Assembly (NCBI GenBank): GCA_018001695.1
Contig: JAGNHN010000005.1
Location: 1 to 64,000 of the forward strand
Origin: Lentimicrobiaceae bacterium
Lineage (GTDB): Bacteria > Bacteroidota > Bacteroidia > Bacteroidales > JAGNHN01
Direction: 5' to 3'
Length of the DNA: 64,000 bases
Under the pieces are notes generated by a model. That model made no database searches, was not told where the DNA came from, and saw only the letters and a list, made by a program, of their open reading frames with translations. The position numbers and the translations under genes are program-made. Shown one piece after another: positions 8,511-17,903 of the stretch. How positions within the stretch are numbered: the stretch's first letter is position 1; each line of letters begins with the position of its first letter.

Positions 8511-9680
8511 TCATACAGGATCTGACTGCGTCAGCTTGTTAAGAAGGATGCGGTACAGGCGGGTGGCGGTCTCCAGCAGATCATCATTGAAATCATAATC
8601 CGGCCTGTGAAGGTCGGGGTGGTTTTCGCCTGCCCCCAATCCAAACAAAGACCCGGGATAACGGGCTGTGAAGTGACCGAAATCCTCCGACCAGCGAAAT
8701 GGCCTTTCCAGATAGGTGCAATCAAGGCCTGCTTCCGCCGCCGATAGCGCAATAAGCCTGTTGATGGCAGGATCATTCAGGGTGGCCGGAAAATCCTCAT
8801 GGTGGGTCAGCGAGAAGGTAAGCCGGTATTTTTTCGCCATCTCAGCCGTCAGTTTTTCCAGCGTATTGGTCAAGCTTCCCATGTCCTTATCCGTTTCTGC
8901 CCGCAGGGTAAAAAGGATACGCCCCTGGCCCGGACTGATGCCGTAAGCAGGTTCTCCAAGTGACATATGGACGAGGGTGCACTGCGCCAATCCCGAAAAA
9001 GCGCCGGTAGACAGGTATTTCTTCATGTATGCATGAAGCTGGTGCATGGCCTCATAGGGGTTCCTGCCTTGTTCCGGGTGGGCAGCATGCGATGTAATAC
9101 CTTGAAAATCAATTTTAACTCCCCGTGAAGCGCAGGCAAAGGCAGGATCACGAAGGATGACCTGACCTGCCGGTGCCCCCGGGATATTGTGAAGGGCCAG
9201 CACGTAGTCCGGTATAAGGGGTTGAAAAAGAGGGTCCTCCAATACAGCGCCTGCCCCCTGCCCATTTTCTTCTGCCGGTTGGAACAGCAGCACGACCTCG
9301 CCAGCTGCCGGGGGTATGTCATGGAGCCATCGCGCCAGTCCAAGCAGGATGGCCATATGGCCGTCATGCCCGCATAGATGGGCCCTCCCTGGAAAAGCAG
9401 AGGCATACGGCTTGTTCGTGCTTTCTGCAACAGGGATAGCGTCCAGCTCAGCCCGGACCAGGATACGCGGGCCAGGCTTCCTTCCCCGGAAGAGGGCCGC
9501 AACGCCCTGTCCGCCCAGCCCGGATACCAGCAAATCCGGATAGCAGTCTTCCAGATGATTCTTGATCAATCCAGCTGTAGCATGTTCAAAACCTGAAAGC
9601 TCTGGCATGGCATGCAGGCGATGGCGTTCTTGACGCATCCAGTCCACGATGGGAGTCAGGTTATCGGAATGATGCCGCAT
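8511..9680 (-). CDS. M20 family amidohydrolase (peptidase M20D-like)
   Basis: 389 residues. Near the N-terminus is HAMPELSGFE, the start typical of hippurate/IAA-amino-acid hydrolases. Metal-binding motifs are CGHDGHMA (Cys and His ligands) and PAEENGQGA; a further histidine lies in ALHNIPG, and HAAHPEQGRNP is the dimerisation lid. The C-terminus has the ligand-bearing SEDFGHF. The enzyme should hydrolyse N-acyl amino acids or amino-acid amides in the cytoplasm, with two metal ions. The true substrate cannot be read from the sequence. It is monocistronic, with a -7 box 24 bases upstream. Confidence 0.92.
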   Translation of the reverse strand: MRHHSDNLTPIVDWMRQERHRLHAMPELSGFEHATAGLIKNHLEDCYPDLLVSGLGGQGVAALFRGRKPGPRILVRAELDAIPVAESTNKPYASAFPGRAHLCGHDGHMAILLGLARWLHDIPPAAGEVVLLFQPAEENGQGAGAVLEDPLFQPLIPDYVLALHNIPGAPAGQVILRDPAFACASRGVKIDFQGITSHAAHPEQGRNPYEAMHQLHAYMKKYLSTGAFSGLAQCTLVHMSLGEPAYGISPGQGRILFTLRAETDKDMGSLTNTLEKLTAEMAKKYRLTFSLTHHEDFPATLNDPAINRLIALSAAEAGLDCTYLERPFRWSEDFGHFTARYPGSLFGLGAGENHPDLHRPDYDFNDDLLETATRLYRILLNKLTQSDPV

Positions 9681-9703
9681 CAGTCAGGTCTATGGCAGTC
9701 AGG

Positions 9704-9711
9704 CAAAGGTA
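9704..9711 (-). promoter_or_regulatory. -7 box of the M20 amidohydrolase
   Basis: TACCTTTG on the minus strand, 24 bases before the ATG at 9680. Confidence 0.5.
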
Positions 9712-9846
9712 GGGAATCGGGAGGGGAAATAGACTCCAGGAGAGAGGGCAGATTGATCAATCCGTTTGCGTGTTTCTCGGATACCGGTAGCTAGTAGCTC
9801 AACAAAAGGGTCTTAATCGTATTTTCGCCCCATAAAGAACAATATC

Positions 9847-10512
9847 ATGTTTAAGTCCTGGATGACTGTCTTAGTGTTGTTAGGTTTCAGCCTGCACCAT
9901 GCTTGTGCCCAAAACCTGCAGCTTCATTACAATACTGGCAAGGATCGCGGATATTTTAACCATACCCTGGAAATGTTCAAGCCGGACACCTTTGGATCTA
10001 CCTTTTTATTTGTGGATCTGGATTACAATATGGCCGGCAACAAAACCATGTCGCTGGGCTATTTTGAAATCGCGCGCTATATCACCCTTCCGATAGGCAA
10101 TCGCAAACTGGATGTCACCGTGCAGTTCAATGACGGGGTGGATTACTTCATAGGCGCGCTGGGACAGGCGTGGCTGGCCGGTCTGAGCTATCCTCTCCGG
10201 ATTGGAAATTTCGAAATAAAAGCCGACGTACTTTACCGGGCAGCGCAGGGATCAGACGGACCGGATGCACAGCTTACCCTGGCATGGTATCATGCCTGGA
10301 TGAACAACAGGCTGGTTTTTACCGGGTATCTGGATGCATGGACACAGGGCCCCAGCGGTGATAAAAAAGGGGCCGTCATGGCTGAGCCTCAGTTGTGGTA
10401 CCGGTTCTGGAACGCCCTGTCCGCCGGATCAGAACTGAAAACGCATTATCATTTCATGCCGGATGATAAACTGCATGCTTATCCATCCCTGGCATTGAAA
10501 TGGGATTTCTAA
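9847..10512 (+). CDS. Outer-membrane DUF5020-like protein
   Basis: 221 residues with a signal peptide ending in A-C-A-Q (about residue 22). The mature protein alternates polar and hydrophobic residues throughout, contains YNTGKDRGYFNHTLEMF near its start, and ends in ALKWDF, a terminal aromatic as in outer-membrane barrels. This matches the DUF5020/Tsx-like channel group found in Bacteroidota. A nucleoside-channel-like or structural barrel role is an inference; no substrate is known. A near -7 box (TATTTTCG, one mismatch) lies 20 bases upstream. The gene ends 11 bases from the convergent efflux adaptor. Confidence 0.75.
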   Translation: MFKSWMTVLVLLGFSLHHACAQNLQLHYNTGKDRGYFNHTLEMFKPDTFGSTFLFVDLDYNMAGNKTMSLGYFEIARYITLPIGNRKLDVTVQFNDGVDYFIGALGQAWLAGLSYPLRIGNFEIKADVLYRAAQGSDGPDAQLTLAWYHAWMNNRLVFTGYLDAWTQGPSGDKKGAVMAEPQLWYRFWNALSAGSELKTHYHFMPDDKLHAYPSLALKWDF

Positions 10513-10523
10513 AGAAGGAAAGG

Positions 10524-11645
10524 CTATTCAACGTATAGATTATAGGCCCCTTTTGTCAACAGCCTGGGCAGGTCTGGAGGATTGACAATCTCGACAAATC
10601 CATTGAAATTCCGCCCTGTTTCAACTTCGATCTTCCTGAAAAGATAGTGATTGCCTTCTTCCTTCTCAAGTCCCAGAACGTATTGTTTTCCGCCTGAGCT
10701 GATGACGGCCTCTTCCGGGATTGCCTTGACGGAATCGACATTGGTGATAATGCGTGCCTCAACATAGGCATTGGAAAACATCGAAGCCTTGTCCAGAGCA
10801 TCTGGTTCGGCAACACAGGATATGGCCTTCGATTCCTGGTTTACCTTTTTTCCGATTGTGCTCAGCCGTGCCTCGTGGGTTACATCAGGATTCCCAACGA
10901 ACACAAAGCGAACATCCTGACCGGGACGGAGCATATGCATGTCTTTTTCAAAAACAGATATTTGCAGCTGCAGACTGTTCATGTCCACGACCTCTGCCAA
11001 TGCGGCTTGTGGCTCAGCATATTGGCCAGATACTATATTCAGTGAGGAAATATATCCGTTTATAGGTGAACGGATTATAAAACCTGAAGCGAACTTCCCG
11101 TCTTCCACCTGTTCAGCATCGAGCCCCAGTAAACGGATCTTCATTTGAAGCCCGGCATAGGTTGCCTGTGCCGATTTATATTCAGCCTCTGCTGAGATGA
11201 GATCCTTACCCGCCCCGATATTATCAGCATGCAGGGATTTAAGTCTATCATATTCAGCCTTATATTTTTTTAGCATATTGGCCGTACCGGCATATTCTTT
11301 CTGAAGGTTGATCATGTCGTTACCTGAGACCTCAAAAAGGGCCTGTCCTTTGCTTACCTCCTGGCCATGAGTAATATAGATCCTTTCAACCCTCCCTGGA
11401 AGCAGGGTGCTAACGATAGCACTGCCGCCCGGTTTTGAAACAAGATAGCCGTTACATTTGACCACTTCCTCAAAGCCGATCACTTCAAGGTTGCCAAATA
11501 GCATCTCTTCCATATTGAACTGTTCGTGTGTCAACTGGACAAGGGATTCACCCCCGCCATCTTCTACCTCCGGGTTTCCACTGCCACCGCATGACATCAC
11601 CAGGAGCCCGATTCCCACGAATAATAAAGCAAGTTTGAATTTCAT
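10524..11645 (-). CDS. RND efflux periplasmic adaptor lipoprotein (CusB/CzcB type)
   Basis: 373 residues. The signal peptide ends in the lipobox LVMSC (Cys about residue 19), so the adaptor is lipid-anchored. It has the membrane-fusion layout: a lipoyl-like half (GRVERIYITHGQEVSKGQALFEV), an alpha-hairpin (about 115-175), the second lipoyl half (FIIRSPINGYISSLNIVSGQYA), then beta-barrel and membrane-proximal domains. It should connect the RND pump to the outer-membrane channel. It lies 12 bases after the pump gene in the same operon, in the order pump-channel fusion, then adaptor. Confidence 0.92.
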   Translation of the reverse strand: MKFKLALLFVGIGLLVMSCGGSGNPEVEDGGGESLVQLTHEQFNMEEMLFGNLEVIGFEEVVKCNGYLVSKPGGSAIVSTLLPGRVERIYITHGQEVSKGQALFEVSGNDMINLQKEYAGTANMLKKYKAEYDRLKSLHADNIGAGKDLISAEAEYKSAQATYAGLQMKIRLLGLDAEQVEDGKFASGFIIRSPINGYISSLNIVSGQYAEPQAALAEVVDMNSLQLQISVFEKDMHMLRPGQDVRFVFVGNPDVTHEARLSTIGKKVNQESKAISCVAEPDALDKASMFSNAYVEARIITNVDSVKAIPEEAVISSGGKQYVLGLEKEEGNHYLFRKIEVETGRNFNGFVEIVNPPDLPRLLTKGAYNLYVE

Positions 11646-11657
11646 GACGATGAAAAT

Positions 11658-14600
11658 TTATTTCGAGACGTACTTTTGCTCCAGAATGAGGTGATTATAT
11701 TGCAGAATGTTATCCAAATGCTCCAACTGAAATTGAACCGCCGATTCATAACTGAACGTGAAATTGAAATAGTCGATTTCTCCAAGCTCATAACTTTTAA
11801 AGGCGGAACGGATAATTTCTTCCTGCAGTTGTCTTCCCTGTGTTTCATATAAGGTGATGCGCTCCATCATTCTCATCGCTTCTCTTTGATGGAAATTCAT
11901 CCTGGATTTCAACATGATCATTTCATTTTCAGTGAGCAGTTTTTGCGACTGCAAGGCAATTCCGGATGACCTGATCCTGGCTTTCTGGCTTCCGAAAAAC
12001 AGTGGTACAGCCAACCCGACCTGAAAGCCATTGTAACGTTGCGCATCCTCATATGCATTTGTGCCGACAAAATACTGAAGCGAAACATCAGGTAGCAATC
12101 TGTTCTTTTCTAGTTTCAGGAGGGCTTCATGCTGCCTGTCCTGAAACTTAAGTTGCTGGATGAAAGGATTTGATTCAGGGATTATTGTCGGGACTGGTTC
12201 AATTTCATTGGCGGTTGTCAGCTCAAAATCCAGTTCTGTATACATGCGGGCTTTGAGCAGTTGAAGACATTGTTCGATTTTATATTGATAGTCATTCAGC
12301 TGCAGGCGGATCTGCTGTTGTCTGGATTTGGTCTGTAAAAGCTCAAGCTGGCTTATATCTCCCCGTTGGTACCTTATCTCTGCCTGCCTGGCAAGTATGG
12401 CATACAGGCTGTCGAGATGATGAAATACTGCGTATTTGTTCAGGTAATTCTGAGTCTCATAATACAATGCAGATATTTCTTTCAGAAGTTTTTGCTGATG
12501 AATCTCAAGGCCAGCCTGGGCGATAGCGACATCCAATTTCCTGGCCCGGAGTTCAGCCGTATACACTGTAGGGAAACTAAAATTCTGTTGTATCCCCCAG
12601 ACCTTCAGCGGATAGCCATTCTCAGCGATGTTATTTTCATCCAGGCCATAATAAAGCTCCGTCTTTCCAAAATCAAAAGCAGCAGGCTGGCGTGCATTCC
12701 ATTCGCTTACCTTTAAAGAATAAGCCTGGATTTCTTTGTTGTTTTTCAGAGCGATGTCCAGGATCTCATTCAGGCTCAGCCTTTGTGGTTGTGCAAATGA
12801 GGCTGTTGCTGAAAATGCAAACAAGAGCAGAAGAATACAGACATTGGATCTGATGACGCGGAATGGAAAGAACCGGAAACCTTTCACATTATAGAATATT
12901 TCGAACAGCAATGGAAGGGCAATCATGGTGAGCATTGTTGAGGTTATCAATCCACCGATGACAACGGTTGCCAATGGGCGCTGCACTTCAGCACCAGCGC
13001 CTGTCGAGATGGCCATCGGGAGGAAGCCCATGGCAGCAGCCCCGGCGGTGAGCATTACTGGTCGCAGGCGGTCTCGTGTACCTTGCAGGATAATGGATCT
13101 CATATCTTTCATGCCGGCTTTTTGAAGATCCTTGAGATGTTCGATCAGCACGATACCGTTTAGGACAGCGATGCCAAAAAGCGCGATAAAGCCAACGCCG
13201 GCTGATACGCTGAAGGGCATGCCCCTGATCCAGAGAAGCACGACCCCTCCAATGGTGGCCAATGGAATGGCTGTGAATATCAAAGCCGCATCCCGGAATG
13301 ATTTAAAGGCGAAATGCAGGAAAATGAAGATCAGAAGCATGGCAATAGGAACGGCGAACATGAGGCGTTTTGTGGCATTTTCAAGGTTCTCAAACTGTCC
13401 TCCGTATTCAATATAGTTTCCGGGTTTGAGTTGAATGTTTTTATCTACAACGGATTGAATGTCTTCCACGACAGATTGCAGGTCGCGGTTACGGACGTTG
13501 ACACTGACGACGACCCTCCGGTGCGCATTCTCCCGGGAAATCTTGGCCGGTCCTTCCGTATAATGAATATCGGCAAGCTCCCTGAGTGGCACCTGATGCC
13601 CATTGTGCAAAGTAACCGGAAGCTCCCGGATATCCTCAATGTCAGTCCTGCTTTCTTTTTTCAACCTAACTACCATGTCAAATCGACGTTCACCTTCGAA
13701 GACGACACCAGCGACTTCACCTCCGAATGCCATGGCAACATATTTATTCAGTGTTTGAATATCCAGCGCATGGTGTGCAACCGCTGCACGATCATAGTTG
13801 ATACGGATCTGCGGAAGGCCAACGGTTTTTTCCAGGATAACGTCCCCGGCACCGGGTATGTCTGATATCAAGTCTTTTATTTCCAGCGCTTTTTTGTCGA
13901 TATATTCAAGGTCTTCGCCAAATATTTTTATCGCAATGTCGGAGCGCACACCTGTAATAAGTTCATTGAATCTCATTTCGATGGGTTGGGTAAATTCGTA
14001 TTCTATGCCTGGAATGACAGATAAGGCATCTTTGAATTTCTCCGCCAGTTCTTCTTTGCTCCTGGCATTGGTCCAGGTTTTCCGGGGCTTCAATTTGATA
14101 ATCATATCGATTTCTTCCATCGACATTGGGTCCGTCGGGACTTCGGCGGCACCAATGCGGCAGACGATCTGATCTACTTCGGGGAATTGATCGATAAGAA
14201 TGTTTTCCATCCGTGTCGTCATCTCTACGGTCTTCGACAAGGACGTTCCCGTCTTCAATACAGGCTGAATAACAAAGTCGCCTTCATCCAGGGTAGGCAC
14301 AAACTCCCCGCCCATCCTGCTGAATATGAAAAGAGTCCCGATAAGAGAAAGGATCGCTGCGCCCAGTACTGCCCGTTTATGGTTGCATGCCCATTTCATT
14401 ACATAAGAATAGGATTTGTATGCCTGTTTCATCAACCAGGCTGAGATCCCGGCGGTATTCTCTTTTTCGGGTCTCAGGAAGAGGGATGAGGCGACAGGCA
14501 ACCAGGTCAGGCCTAAAATCATGGCACCGATGATGGCAAATGAAAAGGATAATGCCATGGGGCGGAACATCTTTCCTTCAACACCTGTCAATGATAATAT

Positions 14601-15998
14601 GGGAATAAAGACAATGAGGATAATGATCTGACCAAAAATGGCAGAGTTCATCATCTTGGAAGCCCCTTCAAAGGAAATCCTGTCCATCAGGCTCAGACGC
14701 TCAGCGCCGGTTGCCATCTGCAGGTCATTTTTCTTTACAGATATTTTCAGGGCAATGAACTCAACGATAATAACAGCCCCATCAATGATAATACCGAAGT
14801 CGAGGGCCCCCAGGCTCATCAGGTTGGCATCGATACCAAATATGTACATCATGGAGATAGTAAACAGGAGCGCCAATGGGATGATCGAGGCAATGACGAG
14901 GGCTGAACGCAGATTTCCAAGCACCAGAAATACGGTAAGCATTACGATGAGTGCGCCAAGTATCAGGTTCTCGATAACAGTAGTAGTAGTCTTGGAGATC
15001 AGTTCACTCCTTTCCAGAATAGGGTTGATAAAAACGCCTTCTGGCAGGTTATCCTGGATTCCGGCAACCCGTGCTTTAACTTCCTCGATAACAAGCCTTG
15101 AGTTGGCATTTTTCAGCATCATGACCTGCCCAAGAACCGTTTCCCCTTTTCCGTTGGCTGTGATAGCGCCAAACCTGTTGGCAAAACCAAATCGAATTTC
15201 AGCTACATCTTTAATGAAAAGAGGAAGGCCGCTTTGGTTTTTTATCACAATATTTTCGATGTCTGCGATGGATTTCACCAGACCATCCCCACGGATGAAA
15301 TAGCTCTGGTTTGTCTTTTCAATATAGGCTCCCCCTGAAATACTATTGTTCGCCGAAAGGGCATCAAATACTTCCATCAGGCTTATGTCCAGGCTTTTCA
15401 ATCGCACAGGATCAATGGCGATCTCATATTGTTTCAGGTGGCCTCCCCAGCTATTTACTTCTACAACGCCATTGATGCCAGATAGCCTTCTTTTTACGAC
15501 CCAATCCTGGATGGTCCTCAACTCCATCGGACTATACCGGCCCTCGTAACCAGGCTTAACGTCAAGGGTATACTGGTATATCTCACCCAGTCCGGTAGTG
15601 ATCGGCCCCATTTCAGGTACACCAAAACCTACCGGAATCCTGGCACTGGCACTCTTAATTTTTTCGGCGATGAGCTGTCGGGGTAAATAGGTTCCCATGG
15701 ACTCTTTGAAGACGACAGTTACTACTGACAAACCAAATTTTGAGACAGACCGGATTTCGATGACGCCGGGCAAATTGGCCATCTCCATTTCCACCGGGGC
15801 TGTTATAAATTGCTCAATTTCCTGGGTTGAGAGATTGCCGGATGTTGTGATGACCTGAACCTGATTATTGGTAATATCCGGTACAGCACCAACCGGTATA
15901 TGATAGACAGCATACAGTCCAAACCCAGCAATCGTCAGAGTGAACAGGATGATTACCAGTTTATTATTGATGCCAAAATTTAGTATCTTATCCAACAT
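11658..15998 (-). CDS. Heavy-metal RND pump fused to a TolC-like outer-membrane factor
   Basis: 1446 residues in one frame. Residues 1 to about 1045 are a complete CzcA/CusA-type RND pump with 12 membrane segments; D400-F-G-I-I-I-D-G-A-V-I-I-V-E413 matches the divalent-cation (Zn/Co/Ni) signature rather than the Cu/Ag one, although the usual final Asn is Phe. Residues about 1050-1070 read R-S-N-V-C then a hydrophobic run ending S-F-A-Q, like a signal peptide with a signal peptidase I site. Residues about 1071-1446 are a TolC-type outer-membrane factor with the coiled-coil pattern (VSEWNARQP, ELRARKLDVAIAQAG, FKSYELGEIDYFNF). After cleavage the two parts would be separate proteins. Similar fusions occur in other Bacteroidota. 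The only break would be a frameshift, and none is seen. Confidence 0.9.
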   Translation of the reverse strand: MLDKILNFGINNKLVIILFTLTIAGFGLYAVYHIPVGAVPDITNNQVQVITTSGNLSTQEIEQFITAPVEMEMANLPGVIEIRSVSKFGLSVVTVVFKESMGTYLPRQLIAEKIKSASARIPVGFGVPEMGPITTGLGEIYQYTLDVKPGYEGRYSPMELRTIQDWVVKRRLSGINGVVEVNSWGGHLKQYEIAIDPVRLKSLDISLMEVFDALSANNSISGGAYIEKTNQSYFIRGDGLVKSIADIENIVIKNQSGLPLFIKDVAEIRFGFANRFGAITANGKGETVLGQVMMLKNANSRLVIEEVKARVAGIQDNLPEGVFINPILERSELISKTTTTVIENLILGALIVMLTVFLVLGNLRSALVIASIIPLALLFTISMMYIFGIDANLMSLGALDFGIIIDGAVIIVEFIALKISVKKNDLQMATGAERLSLMDRISFEGASKMMNSAIFGQIIILIVFIPILSLTGVEGKMFRPMALSFSFAIIGAMILGLTWLPVASSLFLRPEKENTAGISAWLMKQAYKSYSYVMKWACNHKRAVLGAAILSLIGTLFIFSRMGGEFVPTLDEGDFVIQPVLKTGTSLSKTVEMTTRMENILIDQFPEVDQIVCRIGAAEVPTDPMSMEEIDMIIKLKPRKTWTNARSKEELAEKFKDALSVIPGIEYEFTQPIEMRFNELITGVRSDIAIKIFGEDLEYIDKKALEIKDLISDIPGAGDVILEKTVGLPQIRINYDRAAVAHHALDIQTLNKYVAMAFGGEVAGVVFEGERRFDMVVRLKKESRTDIEDIRELPVTLHNGHQVPLRELADIHYTEGPAKISRENAHRRVVVSVNVRNRDLQSVVEDIQSVVDKNIQLKPGNYIEYGGQFENLENATKRLMFAVPIAMLLIFIFLHFAFKSFRDAALIFTAIPLATIGGVVLLWIRGMPFSVSAGVGFIALFGIAVLNGIVLIEHLKDLQKAGMKDMRSIILQGTRDRLRPVMLTAGAAAMGFLPMAISTGAGAEVQRPLATVVIGGLITSTMLTMIALPLLFEIFYNVKGFRFFPFRVIRSNVCILLLLFAFSATASFAQPQRLSLNEILDIALKNNKEIQAYSLKVSEWNARQPAAFDFGKTELYYGLDENNIAENGYPLKVWGIQQNFSFPTVYTAELRARKLDVAIAQAGLEIHQQKLLKEISALYYETQNYLNKYAVFHHLDSLYAILARQAEIRYQRGDISQLELLQTKSRQQQIRLQLNDYQYKIEQCLQLLKARMYTELDFELTTANEIEPVPTIIPESNPFIQQLKFQDRQHEALLKLEKNRLLPDVSLQYFVGTNAYEDAQRYNGFQVGLAVPLFFGSQKARIRSSGIALQSQKLLTENEMIMLKSRMNFHQREAMRMMERITLYETQGRQLQEEIIRSAFKSYELGEIDYFNFTFSYESAVQFQLEHLDNILQYNHLILEQKYVSK

Positions 15999-16066
15999 AT
16001 CCGGGAAATTTCAAAGTCAACACGAACGAACCATCAGTTGATAACCGCGAGGGCAGGGTGATCATT

Positions 16067-16074
16067 CAAATGTA
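16067..16074 (-). promoter_or_regulatory. -7 box of the metal-efflux operon
   Basis: TACATTTG on the minus strand, 69 bases before the ATG of the pump gene. No metal-responsive regulator gene is adjacent. Confidence 0.4.
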
Positions 16075-16144
16075 TCCTTTTCTAAGGTAAAAGAGAAGGA
16101 ATGGGTAGGGAATTTTTACCGATGATGGCCTAAGACATCATGCC

Positions 16145-16678
16145 TTACTTTAGAAGGTGCGCATATTCCTTTTGTAATTTCCTGAGCTTGGGAGATATCA
16201 CGATCTGGCAGTATGCCTGGTTTGGATTGCGTGCATAGTAATCCTGATGATAGCCTTCCGCTTTGTAGAAGGCCTTGAACTGACTGATTTCTGTCACTAC
16301 CTCTTCTCCGATTAGCCGCTGGACCTCAGCTTTGATCGCTATCGCCGTTTTCTGTTGGTCTTCATTCATCCAGAAAACGACCGAGCGGTATTGTGTCCCG
16401 ACATCAGCCCCCTGCCTGTTGAGCGTTGTAGGATCATGTGTGCCGAAGAAAGCCCTCAACAAATCGGCGAAAGGCAGGATCCCGCCGTCAAAGGTGATTT
16501 TGATGACCTCAGCATGTCCGGTAAGCCCGCTGGTAACTTCACGGTAGGTTGGATTGGCGATACCGCCTCCACTATATCCGGATTCTACCTTCACAACACC
16601 TTTGAGTTGCAGGAAGACTGCTTCGGTACACCAGAAGCATCCTCCCCCAATCACAGCCGTTTGCATTCCTTCCTCCAT
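16145..16678 (-). CDS. msrA: Peptide methionine-S-sulfoxide reductase MsrA
   Basis: 177 residues from the chosen start. The catalytic motif GGGCFWC lies at the start, with the attacking cysteine first; further family blocks are SGYSGG, NPTYREVTSG, GHAEVI and HDPTTLNRQGADVGTQYRS. MsrA reduces methionine-S-sulfoxide in proteins with thioredoxin. The start at 16678 follows the msrB stop by 19 bases, and a GGAGGAAGGA stretch favours the next ATG (16666) as an alternative. In frame, an ATG exists as far upstream as 16849, inside msrB; that extension would encode a lipoprotein-like signal (L-V-P-L-G-C then a Ser/Thr/Pro linker). The short start is the default because a 152-base overlap is unusual, but the longer form cannot be excluded. 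Confidence 0.93.
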   Translation of the reverse strand: MEEGMQTAVIGGGCFWCTEAVFLQLKGVVKVESGYSGGGIANPTYREVTSGLTGHAEVIKITFDGGILPFADLLRAFFGTHDPTTLNRQGADVGTQYRSVVFWMNEDQQKTAIAIKAEVQRLIGEEVVTEISQFKAFYKAEGYHQDYYARNPNQAYCQIVISPKLRKLQKEYAHLLK

Positions 16679-16697
16679 GGATGATATATCTGCCGCG

Positions 16698-17303
16698 TTA
16701 CTCGCTGATCCGGTTGATGCTGGCGGAGTTGATGCAGAACCGCAGCCCAGCGGGACCAGGGCCATCAGGGAAAACATGACCCAGGTGGGCATCACAGCTG
16801 TTGCAAAGCACTTCCACCCTGACCATACCATAACTCCTGTCTTTCTCATATTTGATCACATTATCTTTAACGGGTGTTGTAAAACTGGGCCATCCACTGC
16901 CTGAGTCAAACTTCTCATTAGCATCGAACAAGGGGGTATTGCAACAGATGCAGGCATAAATGCCCGGTGCATGTGAACTGCAATAGGCACCTGTGAAGGG
17001 ACGCTCTGTGCCTTTCTCACGTGTGATCTGATAAACATCCGGACTGAGAATGGCCTTCCATTCCGATTCTGTCTTTTCAATGCGCCTGTCTGGTGGGGGA
17101 CTACCTTTACGCGCAAGCTGAAGTACTTCGTTCCAATTCAACATATTACTGCTGTTGTGTGATGCTTTTTCCGGTATAAATGCCTTGTGCTGTGCGTCCG
17201 AAGGATTTTTGCACGACATAGTTGTCATGAGCAGGAAGATCATCCCTGTATAAACAAGACCACTGGAAAACAGTGATTTAGTTATGATCGATTTTTCAGG
17301 CAT
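16698..17303 (-). CDS. msrB: Lipoprotein methionine-R-sulfoxide reductase MsrB
   Basis: 201 residues. A signal peptide of about 30 residues ends in the lipobox LMTTMSC, so the enzyme is lipid-anchored outside the cytoplasm. The MsrB domain shows zinc-binding cysteine pairs (CICC and CNSC), the GSGWPSF block, and RFCINSAS, which contains the catalytic cysteine and ends near the C-terminus. It reduces methionine-R-sulfoxide. The start at 17303 (second ATG) lies one base after the stop of the His-rich gene; the ATG at 17321 would overlap that gene by 17 bases. It forms an operon with the His-rich protein upstream and msrA downstream. Confidence 0.93.
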   Translation of the reverse strand: MPEKSIITKSLFSSGLVYTGMIFLLMTTMSCKNPSDAQHKAFIPEKASHNSSNMLNWNEVLQLARKGSPPPDRRIEKTESEWKAILSPDVYQITREKGTERPFTGAYCSSHAPGIYACICCNTPLFDANEKFDSGSGWPSFTTPVKDNVIKYEKDRSYGMVRVEVLCNSCDAHLGHVFPDGPGPAGLRFCINSASINRISE

Positions 17304-17304
17304 G

Positions 17305-17793
17305 TTAAAATCCCAATCCAAAATGTACTCCCAGACTTAGATGATAGTCTTCACGGTCAATGGCGAATTCGAGCAAAGGCCCGATATGCAGGCCTTTTAC
17401 ATCAAAGCCATATGATACCTCAAAATGCATGGATAAATCCAGCTCAGTTTGTCCTTTCTCATGTATGGAGATACCAGGTGTGATGCTTAAATGCAAGTAA
17501 TCCCATGGATTGTAGCTTGCAATAAATCCGAAATTACTATGTTTATGCTCACCAAATATCTGCTCTGCCCCTAACCCTAGCCCAAATCTTGAATTACTGA
17601 TATTTCTGATGTAGTGCATATGCAGTCCGAACGCGCTGTGCTTTTCCTTCACAAAGTAAACGGGATACGCAGCCAGTCCTATCTCGTTCTTATGATGCTT
17701 GTGGGCATGATCCGGGTCACCATCACCGTGCGCCCTGACAGGAGTAATCACGGAAAGCAAGAATAAGAGGCAAATACCTGTTGTGAGCTTCAT
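17305..17793 (-). CDS. Secreted His-rich protein, probable small outer-membrane barrel
   Basis: 162 residues, not matched to a named family. A signal peptide ends around V-R-A (residue 21). The mature N-terminus is a histidine/aspartate-rich run (HGDGDPDHAHKHH) that could bind a metal, as such runs do in some Zn and Cu/Ni carriers. The rest alternates aromatic and small residues and ends in HFGLGF, a terminal Phe as in outer-membrane barrels. It is the first gene of an operon with msrB and msrA and lies near the metal RND pump, so a role in metal or oxidative stress is plausible but only inferred from position and the His run. Confidence 0.65.
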   Translation of the reverse strand: MKLTTGICLLFLLSVITPVRAHGDGDPDHAHKHHKNEIGLAAYPVYFVKEKHSAFGLHMHYIRNISNSRFGLGLGAEQIFGEHKHSNFGFIASYNPWDYLHLSITPGISIHEKGQTELDLSMHFEVSYGFDVKGLHIGPLLEFAIDREDYHLSLGVHFGLGF

Positions 17794-17903
17794 GGCTTAG
17801 ACTATGGGTTATGATGAGGGAAAAACATCAAGGAATTCAAAAAGTTCAGTCTCTTAAAAAGGAGTAGCTGATGAAACCAAATACTTCAAAGTTTCTGGGT
17901 CTG

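Noticed and set aside
16145-17321. msrB-msrA as a single fused gene broken by a frameshift
   Set aside because: MsrB ends with its natural C-terminus and stop; MsrA has its own start with a nearby Shine-Dalgarno-like stretch, so two genes are simpler.
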